DNA of 64,000 nucleotides from Clostridium neonatale. Lineage in GTDB: Bacteria > Bacillota > Clostridia > Clostridiales > Clostridiaceae. Of the stretch, positions 41,902 to 52,810 are shown in pieces (position 1 is the first letter of the stretch; each line of letters opens with the position of its first letter). The position numbers were made by a program, and so were the translations under genes. The DNA lies in assembly GCF_001458595.1 (NCBI RefSeq), contig NZ_LN890327.1, forward strand, positions 326,178 through 390,177, written 5' to 3'. The notes beneath the pieces are model-generated. The model saw only the letters and a program-made list of their open reading frames with translations, was not told where the DNA came from and made no database searches.

Positions 41902-43122
41902 GTGATAAAAGGAATTGTATTATTAGCTTTATTTACAATTTTTGCGTTAATAATTGGTAAACTAGTTTCAAAAATTAAGTTACCATCTATACTTGGGTGG
42001 CTGATAACAGGTATGATAATAGGTCCACACGCACTAAATTTTATGAATAGTAGTATTATGGATGCTCAGTGGTTTCATGTTTTAAGTAATATAGGAGAAG
42101 TGTTAGTTGGAATGCTAATAGGTACTGAACTTGTACTAGAAGAACTTAAGAAGTCAGGAAAGCAAATAGTTATTATATGCCTATTTGAAGGTATGGTAGC
42201 ATTTATAGTAGTTGCAGTTGCATTTTTTATATTTGCAGATATACCATTTTCTATAGCTTTAGTTTTTGGAGCAATTGCATTAGCAACAGCGCCAGCACCA
42301 TCTTTATCAATTGTGAAAGAGTACAATGCTAAAGGGCCGGTTGCAAAGACTTTAATACCACTTGCTGCATTAGATGATGTGCTAGCGTTACTAGTATTTT
42401 TCATAGTTATTGGATTGGTTTCAGGAAGTATGACTGGTGAATCAATAAATATTATTTCTATTTTAATGATGATAATATTACCACTTGCTATAGGAACAGC
42501 TACAGGTGTTGTAGCAAGTAAAATTTTACGAAAGAAGAGCTCTAAAGGAGAAACGATATTAAAAGTTGCATTATTTGTATTAGTTACTGTTATTATTGGC
42601 AGATATGTAAATGAAAATATATTATCAATAAATTTATTATTATCAGGTATATCATTCTCTGCTATTATTGCCAATACAGTTGAAAAAGAGAGATTACATG
42701 AAATAATGGATGGAATTAATCCTATAATAAGTATAGCATTAGTTATAATGGTAATAGATTTAGGAGCACCATTAGATTATAGCTTAATATTTGGCGCAGG
42801 CCTTCTTACTGCTATATATATAATAGCTCGTGGAATAGGAAAAATATTAGGTGCTTATGCAGGTGGTAAGTTATCAAAAGCTGAAGATAATGTATGTAAA
42901 TACTTAGGTCTTTCTCTTTTACCTCATTCTGGAGTATCGCTTATATTTACTGGGATAGCAGTAGAAACTTTAATGCCATTTGTACCAGAGTATGCAACGA
43001 TGATACAAGGTACTATTGCAGCAGCAGCTGTTATAAATGAAATTATAGCTGTATTTTTAGCTAAGCAAGCATTTAAGATGGCAGGTGAACTTAAAGTTCA
43101 AGAAGAGATTAGCTTGGTATAA
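41902..43122 (+). CDS. Cation:proton antiporter (CPA2/KefB-NapA type)
   Basis: 406 residues from a GTG start behind AAAGGAGGAATC. Twelve to thirteen membrane segments are expected. The start LPSILGWLITGMIIGPHAL is the CPA signature, and ALDDVLALLVFF carries the paired aspartates that bind the ion. No TrkA or UspA domain follows. It exchanges Na+ or K+ for H+, and control by the TetR gene suggests a response to a specific toxic compound or ion stress. Confidence 0.85.
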   Translation: MIKGIVLLALFTIFALIIGKLVSKIKLPSILGWLITGMIIGPHALNFMNSSIMDAQWFHVLSNIGEVLVGMLIGTELVLEELKKSGKQIVIICLFEGMVAFIVVAVAFFIFADIPFSIALVFGAIALATAPAPSLSIVKEYNAKGPVAKTLIPLAALDDVLALLVFFIVIGLVSGSMTGESINIISILMMIILPLAIGTATGVVASKILRKKSSKGETILKVALFVLVTVIIGRYVNENILSINLLLSGISFSAIIANTVEKERLHEIMDGINPIISIALVIMVIDLGAPLDYSLIFGAGLLTAIYIIARGIGKILGAYAGGKLSKAEDNVCKYLGLSLLPHSGVSLIFTGIAVETLMPFVPEYATMIQGTIAAAAVINEIIAVFLAKQAFKMAGELKVQEEISLV

Positions 43123-43321
43123 ATGTAGAGAAGAATTGATTAATATTGGTGGTTTTTTTGTGCCTTTTCCTGCATAATGCGGGCTATGATGCCCAAAAAT
43201 ATTGAAAAATATATAAAAGATATAGTAAAATAAGGATGTATATCATTTAATATGCCGACTGGTTACAACAAAATAGTTTTTATGTTGTCAGTCAAAAAAT
43301 ATATATAGAAAGGAAGATACA

Positions 43322-46300
43322 ATGAAGAAATACAGAAAACAGTGGTTCAGCGGCCTGTTGGCAGCCTCTGTGCTGTTCTCTGCACTTCCTGTGAACGCAC
43401 TGGCGGTAGAGATACAGAACGCTGGAGGGTTATGCGAACATCACCCAGAGCATACGTCAACATGCGAATATGTGAATGATGTGCTGGGAACACCATGTAA
43501 TCATGAGCATACTGAAGAATGCTACACAGTTAAGACGGACTGTACTCATGAGCATACGACAGAGTGCTATCCTCAAGATAGCGTATCTGGCAATGATGAT
43601 ACTCAATCTGATGCAGAGGAGAAAGAGCCAACTGCATGTACACATGAGTGTAGCGATGAAAGTGGCTGTATCAAAAGAGAATTAAACTGTCAGCATCAGC
43701 ATGACGGAGATTGTGGCTATACCCAAGGTACTCCGGGAAGCCCTTGCACCTATGTGTGTGCAATCTGCAAGGGTCAGGACGACAAGCAGGAAGAAATCGA
43801 ATGTACATGTACCACTCTATGCAGCGATGAAGCCATCAATGAGGACTGCCCGTTGTGTGGTGTGAAGGACGCTGACCTGAGTCAATGCACTGGCAATGAG
43901 GCTGAGCTCGATACTAATACTGATACTGAGGATGATACTGGTATTAGCAATGATGATGAGATCGATAACAGCGAGGAATTAAATAAGTTATTTCTTGAAG
44001 AATTAGCTGATGGTGATTCTGTAACAGTTTCAACTTCAGCAGAGTTTGAAAAAGCTTTGGCCAAAGGTGTTGATGAAATCATTGTAAATGGAGTAATTAC
44101 GATTACAAGTGGAACAGGGTCTGATATGGATTTAAATCCTATAAAGTTTCCAGCAGGTATAACAATAGATGGAAAAGGCTCTGGAAATTTGGTGATACGT
44201 TCTCCTATACAAATTGATGGAGATGATGTTACATTTAAGGATATAGAAATGAATTTCATATCGAGTGATGCTCTTGGCGGCATACCTCATCGTGAAATAT
44301 TTTTAGCAGGGCATACTTTAACCCTTGATAATGTTAACTGCTATACTGATGGTGCCAGCGGATCATTAGGTGGTTTTGGAAGCTCAGAAGATGAATTGCT
44401 TCCAACTGTTTATGCTGGAGGGTATCATGGAACAACCATTAACGAAAATGGTGCTGAGCTTAATATTATAAATTCAAATGATAAAACAAATATAAAGGCA
44501 ATCTATGCTGGACATGATGAAGGCAAGTTCAATATGGTACCATATTACGGAGATATTAAGTTAAATATAGATGGAAAAACATCTGTACGTGAAGGTATAT
44601 TTTCTAAGGAAAATACAGGAAAGGTCACTATAAATATAAATGGAAAAAATCTTGCTTCATCCAGAATAAAATATTTTGAAGGCAATGCAAATACAGATAT
44701 TTTATTTGATGGTATTTCTGCACAAAAAGTTGAAGTTAATGGCATAAATAATATAAAGCTTGTAAATGGTTCGACTTTTGAGCCGATTTCTAAATCTGAA
44801 GCATCAATTAATAATATTGAAGTGCCGACAGGAACTGTACTTAACCTTATTTCTATGCCGGGAACTACTATTGCAGGTAACTTTAAAGGCGGGGGTACAT
44901 TAATACTTGATAAGGACGACTCTTTAGTTATAAAAGGCGAAATCAGCGGGAATACAACGTTTAAAACGTGGGGTGGCTCGCTAGGGCTTGTGGGCAATCT
45001 TATTGATGGCAAGTCGTACATAACAAGTGTTTCTGGAAATATATCAGGAACTATAAAGCTTGATGCAGGATATAACAGCAACTATTCTTTGGAATTTGCT
45101 CAGAACAGATGGATGGCAAAAAACAATACGCCATCTCATGACAGGGAGTTAGGAAGCTTTAAAATTATATCAGCTCCAAGTTTTGCTGATTTTGAAGTTC
45201 TTGAAAAAGAAGCTTTGGATAGTAAGATTGAAAAGTCATATGTATTTGTAACAGAATCAAAAGATATAAATGATGAGGTTTATGTACCAGAGCTTTATGG
45301 ATATGTACTTAGAGAAGAAGATATTAATAATTTGGATGAAACCCAATGGGGTACAGACATATTTCTTATGGAATCTGATGATTGGAACGGCGAGTATTTT
45401 CTTCAATTTGGCACCGAAAATTCCAATATAAGCAGCAAGATCAAGCCGGGAAAATATATAGTACTATTTCTAGCTGAGGAACCTGCTGATCCTAATAATG
45501 TCACTGTTGGTGAACTTCTTAAAGCATCTATTGGCAGTGAGAAAATCACAATTTACAAAAATGAAGGACAAGCAACAAAAGAAATCAAAGCTGAAAATAT
45601 AGATATTATACCAAATCAAAAATTTACAGGAAAAGAGATAAAGCCTAAGGTTAAAGTTGTTGTTGATGGAAACGAATTGTCCGAAGGTAATGACTATATT
45701 GTAAAGTATGAGAAGAATATTAATGTCACAACTGGAGAAAATAAGGCAAAAGCTATTGTAGAAGGTATAGGCAGTTACAGTGGAAGTGTAGAAGTCAGAT
45801 TTGATATTGTTAGAGGTGAAACTCAAACCAGCGGAGCTGTTTCTGCAGAAAAAAAATCGTATGAATATGGTGAAACTGTGAAACTTACATTTACAGCAGA
45901 GCCTAAAAAGGATGTAAATTCTGCAATTATGTTAATGAGCCCGTCAGAAAATAAAGCGGATTTCTATTTTGGAAATACACTTTTGGGTTCGGCTGACGTG
46001 GTAGATGGCAAGGCGGTGATTTTCTACAATACTGCAAAGCGCAGCATTCCTATTGGAAATGCCGATATTACAGTTGATTTTGGTGGCAGCAGTACACTTG
46101 AGTCAGCTAATTTTACAGAAAGAGGCGTATTTACATTAAATAAAAAAATACTTCAGCCAATGGATATTGCAAGTATTTCTTTAAAGGATCTTGTTTATGA
46201 TGGCGCTAAAAAGCAGACTGAGATAACAGGTATAAATTGGAAAGATGCATCAATTACTGGAATCACTTTTACTGGAAATGCTGAGTTGCCTTCATCAAAT

Positions 46301-49048
46301 GCTGGAACCTATTCTGAAGCTGATATAACTAGCATTGCACTTAAGGAAGAATGTGGAAATTGGTATGACGCAAGTCAGTTAAACACAAAAATTTCAAATG
46401 TTAAGATAAGCCCTAATGCTGTTATAAGAAAGGCAGAAAGTAAAGGAACTGTGATTAAAAACCTAACATTTTCCAGTGGCGGTCCAAAGAATTTTGCTTT
46501 TGATAAGAGCATAATACCAGACGGATACACGATTGTAAGCGTTGAAGAATTGCACGGGTTAAGCAATTATGGAAGCATTTTAAGTAATGTAAGAGTATCA
46601 CAAAATGGAATAGATTTTGAAGTTTTAGAAAATGAGGGAAGCGGGTCCATACATGCAGCAATTAAATTCTTAAATCATGAAGATATTCATATTGTGCTTA
46701 ATGTTGTTAAGACAGGAAAAACACAGGTTACTCCTAAGTACAGCATACCAGATGTGATATACAGCGGAGTTGCGTATGATGCTTGGCATGTTGAAGAATA
46801 TAAGAGGGAAGATATTAAAGCATCATATTATGATATGACAGAACAAAAAAATCTTGACAGCGCACCTATAAACGCAGGAAAGTACGGCGTAACCCTCAGG
46901 ATTGAAACAGCAAATGAATTTGGCGAGGTAAGTGGTGAGTTTGAAATAAAACCAAAGCAAGTGGAAATAAAGGCAATTGAAAAAAATATCAAAGTAGACG
47001 ATATTATTCCTAGTTTGGATAATCCAGTTGAAGGCGTGGATTATGAGTTTGTGTCTGACAGACCGAAGGAAGAAATCGGTGTTATAAGAATGGCCTATGA
47101 TAAAACACCAGACGCGGGGAATGTTGGCAGATATGAGATATTAATAGGCGTTACAGGTGATAGTAACCCAAACTACTCTGTTAAAACTGAAAGCGCGTGG
47201 CTGAATATCCTAAATGGAACAGAAACGCAATATGAAGTTAGAGTAAACGGTGGTCGTGCAGATAAAGTAAAAGCACAGTCTGGTGATAAAGTAACAATTA
47301 CTGCAGAAGAATTGAAAGGCAGGAAATTTGTACATTGGATTGTGAATAGCAACAATGTACAGTTGTCTGATGTTAACAGCTCAGTAACTACGTTTATCAT
47401 GCCAGCTGAAGATGTAGATGTGATAGCTGTCTTTGAGGATGATTCTAGCGACGGTACAGGTGATGGCAGTAGTTCTGGAGGCGGTAGCAGTTCTGGAGGT
47501 GGCAGCAGTTCCGGAGGCAGCGGAAGTTCTGGCGGAGGTGGAAGCAGTGATTCCACAAGTATTGATCGCCCGAACAATAACAAGCCAAATACTCCAACCA
47601 TAGGGAAAACAAAACCGATAAAATCGGATATATATGGAAAAGTTTCACTTACAAAAGAAATAGTGTCTGAAGCTGTCTCTATAGCACAGGCAGACGCAAT
47701 GAAGAATGGTAATATAGAAAACGGCATAGCTGTTTCAGTCCCAGTGGAAATAGATACAAATTTGAACAATGTTCAGATTCCTCTAAACGCCAGCACGTTG
47801 GACACACTAATTTCCTCCAATGTAAAACGCTTTACAATTGATGTGAACCGTATGGCTGAGATTAGTTTTACACTGGACACGCTAAAGGAGTTGAATACTC
47901 AGAGTTCAAGTGATATTGCGATACAGATTAAGCAGGCAGACGTTTCATCAAATGAAGGAAAAGCAGCTATTGGAAGCCGTCCAGTGTATGACATTAACAT
48001 ACATGCTGTCAAGGAAGGAAAGGAAAATCCAATAACAACCTTGAACGGAAAGACTGTAAGTATTGCAATACCATATACGCCTTCAAATGGCGAAGTTATA
48101 GGTAACTTGCATGCAGTCTATGTGGACGGCAGTGGTAAAGTAAATTGGCTGACTAAATCTAGCTATAATGCAGACCAAAAAGCCGTTATTTTTGAAACAG
48201 AGCATTTCAGTGTTTATGGAATTGGATACAAGACCGATCTTCCAGCATTTACGGATATTGAAAATCACTGGGCTAGAGAAGATATTGTATTTGCAGCAAG
48301 CCGCGGATTGTTCTCTGGCACTAGTGATACTACTTTCAGCCCGGATATGAGCTTATCTCGTGCGATGTTTGTCACAGCATTAGGAAAGTTGGCAGGCATC
48401 AACCCTGATAGTTACAAAAAAGGCAAGTTTACTGACGTTGCAATGGATGCCTACTATGCACCATATGTGAACTGGGCAGCACAGAGTGGAATTGTCAGCG
48501 GAACAAGCGAGACAACTTTTGCACCTAATAGTAATATTACACGTGAGCAGATGGCAGTCATTATGAATAATTATATGGAAAAGATGGGCTATACCATTCC
48601 GAAAACGCTAGTGGTTATGACATTCACAGACGATGCACAGATTTCTTCATGGGCGAAAGACTCAGTAAAGGCGATGCAGCAGGCGGGTATTTTCTCAGGT
48701 AAGGCAGGCAACAAAGTTGACCCTAAAGGCTTAGCTACTCGTGCGGAAGCTACCGCAGTTATCCACCGTTTTGTGGAAGTGGTCATAGACCCACAGAGTG
48801 CAAATGGATGGAGAAAGAACGACAGCGGAGAATGGTATTACTACAAAGATGGAGAGCAGTCAAAAGGCTGGATATTTGATAATCAGAAATGGTATTGGTT
48901 AAACAATTTAGATGGAAAGATGTTTGCCGGTGGTTGGAAGGAAATAGACAGCAAGTGGTACTATTTCTATTCAGATGGATTAATGGCAGCAAACACTATC
49001 ATTGATGGATATAAAATAGGCGCGGATGGCGCAATGATTAATGGATAA
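43322..49048 (+). CDS. Giant mosaic surface protein: Cys/His-rich head, beta-helix, three SLH domains, wall-binding repeats
   Basis: 1908 residues. The signal peptide spans 1-29 (FSGLLAASVLFSALPVNALA). Residues about 36-180 are a Cys/His-rich repeat region (CNHEHTEECY, CTHEHTTECY, CQHQHDGDCGY) that could bind metals or form disulfides, then an acidic stretch. About 225-560 is a beta-helix-like region. 700-1370 holds several Ig/MBG-like modules and an InlB-like repeat ending FIMPAEDVDVIAVFED. A Gly/Ser linker spans 1380-1408. Three SLH domains start near 1644 (FTDIENHWARED, FTDVAMDAYYAPYVNWA, FTDDAQISSWA). Two to three wall-binding repeats end the protein from 1827. GAAAGGAAG precedes the ATG. 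The 5' 650 bases are GC-richer than the rest, pointing to recombination. Ligand and role are unknown. Confidence 0.85.
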   Translation: MKKYRKQWFSGLLAASVLFSALPVNALAVEIQNAGGLCEHHPEHTSTCEYVNDVLGTPCNHEHTEECYTVKTDCTHEHTTECYPQDSVSGNDDTQSDAEEKEPTACTHECSDESGCIKRELNCQHQHDGDCGYTQGTPGSPCTYVCAICKGQDDKQEEIECTCTTLCSDEAINEDCPLCGVKDADLSQCTGNEAELDTNTDTEDDTGISNDDEIDNSEELNKLFLEELADGDSVTVSTSAEFEKALAKGVDEIIVNGVITITSGTGSDMDLNPIKFPAGITIDGKGSGNLVIRSPIQIDGDDVTFKDIEMNFISSDALGGIPHREIFLAGHTLTLDNVNCYTDGASGSLGGFGSSEDELLPTVYAGGYHGTTINENGAELNIINSNDKTNIKAIYAGHDEGKFNMVPYYGDIKLNIDGKTSVREGIFSKENTGKVTININGKNLASSRIKYFEGNANTDILFDGISAQKVEVNGINNIKLVNGSTFEPISKSEASINNIEVPTGTVLNLISMPGTTIAGNFKGGGTLILDKDDSLVIKGEISGNTTFKTWGGSLGLVGNLIDGKSYITSVSGNISGTIKLDAGYNSNYSLEFAQNRWMAKNNTPSHDRELGSFKIISAPSFADFEVLEKEALDSKIEKSYVFVTESKDINDEVYVPELYGYVLREEDINNLDETQWGTDIFLMESDDWNGEYFLQFGTENSNISSKIKPGKYIVLFLAEEPADPNNVTVGELLKASIGSEKITIYKNEGQATKEIKAENIDIIPNQKFTGKEIKPKVKVVVDGNELSEGNDYIVKYEKNINVTTGENKAKAIVEGIGSYSGSVEVRFDIVRGETQTSGAVSAEKKSYEYGETVKLTFTAEPKKDVNSAIMLMSPSENKADFYFGNTLLGSADVVDGKAVIFYNTAKRSIPIGNADITVDFGGSSTLESANFTERGVFTLNKKILQPMDIASISLKDLVYDGAKKQTEITGINWKDASITGITFTGNAELPSSNAGTYSEADITSIALKEECGNWYDASQLNTKISNVKISPNAVIRKAESKGTVIKNLTFSSGGPKNFAFDKSIIPDGYTIVSVEELHGLSNYGSILSNVRVSQNGIDFEVLENEGSGSIHAAIKFLNHEDIHIVLNVVKTGKTQVTPKYSIPDVIYSGVAYDAWHVEEYKREDIKASYYDMTEQKNLDSAPINAGKYGVTLRIETANEFGEVSGEFEIKPKQVEIKAIEKNIKVDDIIPSLDNPVEGVDYEFVSDRPKEEIGVIRMAYDKTPDAGNVGRYEILIGVTGDSNPNYSVKTESAWLNILNGTETQYEVRVNGGRADKVKAQSGDKVTITAEELKGRKFVHWIVNSNNVQLSDVNSSVTTFIMPAEDVDVIAVFEDDSSDGTGDGSSSGGGSSSGGGSSSGGSGSSGGGGSSDSTSIDRPNNNKPNTPTIGKTKPIKSDIYGKVSLTKEIVSEAVSIAQADAMKNGNIENGIAVSVPVEIDTNLNNVQIPLNASTLDTLISSNVKRFTIDVNRMAEISFTLDTLKELNTQSSSDIAIQIKQADVSSNEGKAAIGSRPVYDINIHAVKEGKENPITTLNGKTVSIAIPYTPSNGEVIGNLHAVYVDGSGKVNWLTKSSYNADQKAVIFETEHFSVYGIGYKTDLPAFTDIENHWAREDIVFAASRGLFSGTSDTTFSPDMSLSRAMFVTALGKLAGINPDSYKKGKFTDVAMDAYYAPYVNWAAQSGIVSGTSETTFAPNSNITREQMAVIMNNYMEKMGYTIPKTLVVMTFTDDAQISSWAKDSVKAMQQAGIFSGKAGNKVDPKGLATRAEATAVIHRFVEVVIDPQSANGWRKNDSGEWYYYKDGEQSKGWIFDNQKWYWLNNLDGKMFAGGWKEIDSKWYYFYSDGLMAANTIIDGYKIGADGAMING

Positions 49049-49063
49049 CAGCAGAAAAACTGT

Positions 49064-49110
49064 GGGAGGCAAGGACACATATAATCTTTGCCTCCTTTTT
49101 TCTTTTTTAT
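49064..49110 (+). terminator. Terminator of the surface-protein gene
   Basis: GAGGCAA and TTGCCTC pair 16 bases after the stop codon and are followed by a long T-rich run. Confidence 0.75.
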
Positions 49111-49157
49111 TATAAGGAGAAATCTACTATCAGATCTCTATATTATGCTATTTCTTA

Positions 49158-49240
49158 TAATGGACATATCCTCTCTTAACTAAATATTATTCTGCTTAGT
49201 TCTACTTAATGTGTCCACTGCTTTATACTAGCATCAAAGA
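49158..49240 (-). mobile_element. Solo end of the IS3-family element
   Basis: Bases from GGACATATCCTCTC to TACTAGCATCAAA match the right end of the IS at 39202-40464 with few differences. The start of OrfA and all else are missing. Confidence 0.6.
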
Positions 49241-49379
49241 GTATCTACTATTTTATACTAACATCTAATACAAAAATATCTGAATTTTTCTAATAAACAT
49301 TATAAAAATTATAAAAAAACATATTTGGTGAAGATATTCACTGAAAAGATTGGTGTTAATTTATATAAAGGTTGATTTT

Positions 49380-49650
49380 TTTTATTCTTTAGGAAATTAT
49401 ATTCACGAACAATCTGTAGATAAGTTATTTAAAAAAATATTACAATAGACTAATGCATAGTTCCTAAAGAATAAAAAATAGATTATATGCGCCTGGACTT
49501 TTCTTCGGTAAGCTCAGAAAATCCAGAGTGCGCTGAAAAAAATCGACGGCTTAAAGGATTACGTTTTATAAAAGCTATTGTATTCTATTGGATTTGTATT
49601 TTATGGAAGACTATATCATAGTCGCCTTGGCGATTTTTTTTAATATGAAT
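49380..49650. other. Spacer with several hairpins, possible structured RNA
   Basis: TATTCTTTAGGAA (49383) pairs with TTCCTAAAGAATA (49455). GCGCCTGGACTTTTC with GAAAATCCAGAGTGCGC (49489-49533) forms a GC-rich hairpin in an AT-rich setting. GTCGCCTTGGCGAT followed by T8 (49620-49642) is a terminator. It could be a small transcript of 150-250 bases, or the remains of a mobile element. No protein frame is supported. Confidence 0.4.
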
Positions 49651-49691
49651 ATTGTTATAATTGCACTTAGTATAATAGTTTGTTTTTATGA

Positions 49692-50585
49692 TTATATATC
49701 AGCAATTATATATGGCAATTTATAATTTTTATTATCATTTAATTTTGAATATTTACTAGGTGTAATTCCCTTATATTTTTTAAACGTTTTAATAAAATAG
49801 CTTAAGTCATTAAATCCGCAATTATAAGCAATATCTGTTATGGAAAGATCTGTGGTTACAATTTGATAGCTTGCACATTCTATCCTATAATAATTTAAAT
49901 AATCTATGGGAGTTCGATGAATCATTTCATAAAAAAATTTACAAAAATATTTTGGAGACATACAAATAATCCTAGATAAATCTTCTAAAGTTAAAGGGGA
50001 AGAATAGGATTCCTCGATAACTTCTAAAACTTTTTTTAACTGTTTGATTTTTTTACTATCATTTTGAGTATGTTGATAATCTCGAGAATACATTTTATTT
50101 TTGTATATATAACTAAATAATTGATATAGCAAGCCTAATGTCATTAATTCAAAGCTATCTTCTCTAAGTTTTATTGTTTTAAATAAATTAGATATGATTT
50201 TATTAAAATTAGAATTGGATTTTGGAAAATAATCATTAATAATTATATTATGATTTATTAGATGTTGAATATATTTCATTCCAGAAAAATTGTCTTTTAA
50301 TAGCATATTCATATTAAAAACAATACATTCATATGTACAATCTTCAGGTTCGGCAGAGTGTAAAATACCATCTCTTATAATAACTATATCGCCTTCTTTT
50401 ACCAAGATTTCTTTTTGATTCAGATAAATATTAAGTGTACCTTTTAAAACCTTTATTATTTCATATTCTAAATGCCAATGATAGGACATTTTATACCTAG
50501 GATGTAATTTGTCTACATAATAAAATTCTATGGGAAAGTCAAAAGTACCTCTTTGCTTAACTTCATTATATTCTGAATATCTCAT
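49692..50585 (-). CDS. AraC-family regulator, probable fucose operon activator
   Basis: 297 residues. The N-terminal cupin sensor has YHWHLEYEIIKVLKG, then VKEGDIVIIRDGILHSAEP. The C-terminal double helix-turn-helix has LTLEDLSRIICMSPKYFCKF and LSITDIAYNCGFNDLSYFIK with the classic FKKYKGITPSKY end. It is divergent from fucI with 173 bases between the starts (50586-50758), so it likely controls the fucose operon in response to fucose or a breakdown product. Confidence 0.85.
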   Translation of the reverse strand: MRYSEYNEVKQRGTFDFPIEFYYVDKLHPRYKMSYHWHLEYEIIKVLKGTLNIYLNQKEILVKEGDIVIIRDGILHSAEPEDCTYECIVFNMNMLLKDNFSGMKYIQHLINHNIIINDYFPKSNSNFNKIISNLFKTIKLREDSFELMTLGLLYQLFSYIYKNKMYSRDYQHTQNDSKKIKQLKKVLEVIEESYSSPLTLEDLSRIICMSPKYFCKFFYEMIHRTPIDYLNYYRIECASYQIVTTDLSITDIAYNCGFNDLSYFIKTFKKYKGITPSKYSKLNDNKNYKLPYIIADI

Positions 50586-50758
50586 TACAATTTCTCCTTT
50601 AAATAAATATGAATATTGTTATATTTTTTGCCATTATAACACAAGTATTAATTAAATTATAATCGTATAATGAAATCGTAATCAAGAGGAAATTAGAAAT
50701 AAGTAATATAGTAAAGATTTATATTAAAATAGTTAATAATTTGAGGAGGATGGCTAAT

Positions 50759-52552
50759 ATGGCAAAAAACAGACTAATAGGAGATTATCCTGTAATTGGA
50801 ATAAGACCAACTATTGATGGAAGAAGAGGCATGTTAGATGTAAGAGGTTCTCTTGAAGAACAAACTATGGGAATGGCAAAAGCAGCAGCAGAATTATTTA
50901 GATCAAATCTTAAATATTCTAATGGTGAGCCAGTAAAGGTTGTCATAGCAGACACAACAATAGGAAGAGTTGCTGAATCAGCAGCTTGTGCATCAAAGTT
51001 TAAAAAAGAAGGTGTAGATATTACTCTTACAGTTACTCCTTGTTGGTGTTATGGTGCAGAAACAATGGACATGGATCCAATGACAATAAAAGGTGTATGG
51101 GGGTTTAATGGAACTGAAAGACCAGGAGCAGTATATTTAGCATCTGTACTTGCAACACATGCACAAAAGGGGTTACCAGCATTCGGAATATATGGACGTG
51201 ATGTTCAAGATGCAGATGATACAGAAATCCCAGAGGATGTAAAAGAAAAATTATTAAGATTTGGTAGAGCAGCTGTTGCAGCAGCTACTATGAGAGGAAA
51301 ATCTTATTTACAAATTGGTTCTATCTGTATGGGAATTGGCGGATCAATAATAAGTCCAGAATTCTTTGAAGAATATCTAGGAATGAGAATTGAATCAGTG
51401 GATGAAGTGGAAATCATAAGAAGAATGACAGAAGGCATCTATGATGAAGCTGAATTCCAAAAAGCTCTTGCATGGACAAAGGAGCATTGTAAAGAAGGCT
51501 TTGATAAAAATCCAGTAGGAGCTCAAAAAACTAGAGAAGAAAAAGATAAAGATTGGGAATTTACTGTTAAAATGATGTGTATTATTAAGGACTTAATGAA
51601 TGGAAATGAAAATCTTCCACAAGGTTGTGAAGAAGAAAAAGTTGGACATAATGCTATTGCAGCAGGTTTCCAAGGTCAAAGACAATGGACTGATTTCTAT
51701 CCAAATTGTGACTTCTCAGAATCTTTATTAAATACATCATTTGATTGGAATGGACCTAGAGAGCCTTATATATTAGCAACTGAAAATGATACATTAAATG
51801 CTGCAACAATGTTATTTAATAAGCTTTTAACAAATACAGCTCAAATATTTGCTGATGTTCGTACTTATTGGAGTGAAGAGGCAGTTGAAAAAGCAACAGG
51901 TTATAAAATTGAAGGAGCTGCTAAAGAGGCTGGCGGATTTATACATTTAATTAATTCAGGTGCAGCATGCTTAGATGCTAATGGTGGAGCAAAGGATGCA
52001 AATGGAAATGCTGTTATTAAACCTTTCTGGGAAATCACAGAAGAGGATAAAAAGAATATTCTTGAAGCTACAACATGGAATCCAGCAGATCAAGGATATT
52101 TTAGAGGCGGCGGATTCTCATCAAGATTCTTAACAAAGGATGTTATGCCTTGTACTATGGCTAGAATTAATATTGTTAAAGGATTAGGTCCTGTACTTCA
52201 ATTAGTAGAAGGATGGACAGTTGAACTTCCAAACGAGGTTAATGAAGTTTTATGGAAGAGAACAGATTATACTTGGCCTTGTACTTGGTTTGCTCCAAGA
52301 ACAACAAAAGAAGGTCCATGCAAATCAGCATATGATGTTATGAATAATTGGGGAGCTAATCACGGAGCAATAAGCTATGGACATATAGGTGCAGATTTAA
52401 TAACTTTAGCTTCTATTTTGAGAATTCCAGTATGCATGCATAATGTTCCAGATGAAAAAATATTCAGACCAGCAGCTTGGAATGCTTTTGGACAAGATAA
52501 AGAAGGACAAGATTTTAGAGCTTGTGCTACTTATGGACCACTATATAAATAG
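50759..52552 (+). CDS. fucI: L-fucose isomerase
   Basis: 597 residues from the ATG at 50759, nine bases after GAGGAGG; in-frame TTG/ATG codons just upstream are too close to the ribosome site. [20 protein letters not shown] is the FucI beginning, and the whole length matches the family (about 590). [20 protein letters not shown] and [20 protein letters not shown] are conserved. It converts L-fucose to L-fuculose with Mn2+ in the cytoplasm. First gene of fucI-kinase-fucU-fucO. Confidence 0.95.
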   Translation: MAKNRLIGDYPVIGIRPTIDGRRGMLDVRGSLEEQTMGMAKAAAELFRSNLKYSNGEPVKVVIADTTIGRVAESAACASKFKKEGVDITLTVTPCWCYGAETMDMDPMTIKGVWGFNGTERPGAVYLASVLATHAQKGLPAFGIYGRDVQDADDTEIPEDVKEKLLRFGRAAVAAATMRGKSYLQIGSICMGIGGSIISPEFFEEYLGMRIESVDEVEIIRRMTEGIYDEAEFQKALAWTKEHCKEGFDKNPVGAQKTREEKDKDWEFTVKMMCIIKDLMNGNENLPQGCEEEKVGHNAIAAGFQGQRQWTDFYPNCDFSESLLNTSFDWNGPREPYILATENDTLNAATMLFNKLLTNTAQIFADVRTYWSEEAVEKATGYKIEGAAKEAGGFIHLINSGAACLDANGGAKDANGNAVIKPFWEITEEDKKNILEATTWNPADQGYFRGGGFSSRFLTKDVMPCTMARINIVKGLGPVLQLVEGWTVELPNEVNEVLWKRTDYTWPCTWFAPRTTKEGPCKSAYDVMNNWGANHGAISYGHIGADLITLASILRIPVCMHNVPDEKIFRPAAWNAFGQDKEGQDFRACATYGPLYK

Positions 52553-52582
52553 TAATTTTAAATTAGGCATATTATATTAAAG

Positions 52583-52720
52583 AAAATAACAAGTTCCAAT
52601 ATGCCAAGGATATTTTTCATCAGATAATTAAAGTAGATTAGTCTAATAACTTGATTAATTAAGTAAGCCTACTGAAGAATTATGATGTAAGATAGGAAGG
52701 CAGATTTGACTTGTTATTTT
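52583..52720. repeat. Long hairpin element with AAAATAACAAGT ends, copy 2
   Basis: Outer arms AAAATAACAAGT (52583) and ACTTGTTATTTT (to 52720) are perfect, and inner segments pair imperfectly. Length and the ATTTTTCATCA motif match the element at 12564-12698. It lies 30 bases after the fucI stop, between fucI and the kinase gene, and could attenuate or process the transcript. Confidence 0.6.
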
Positions 52721-52810
52721 TTGATAATGCATTAAATAAAGTTTGAAAAAGTAAATTTATATTCATAATTATAAAAGAACGCACAATCAAAAGAGTTAGC
52801 AGGTGAAAAT

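Noticed and set aside
42075..42674. Minus-strand frame of 199 codons inside the antiporter gene
   Set aside because: Antisense of membrane-helix codons; low-complexity I/N/S/T content and no start signal.
47173..47769. Long minus-strand frame (198 codons) inside the surface-protein gene
   Set aside because: It is the antisense shadow of the Gly/Ser linker and flanks, rich in Pro/Leu as expected from reversed GGX/AGX codons, without a ribosome site.
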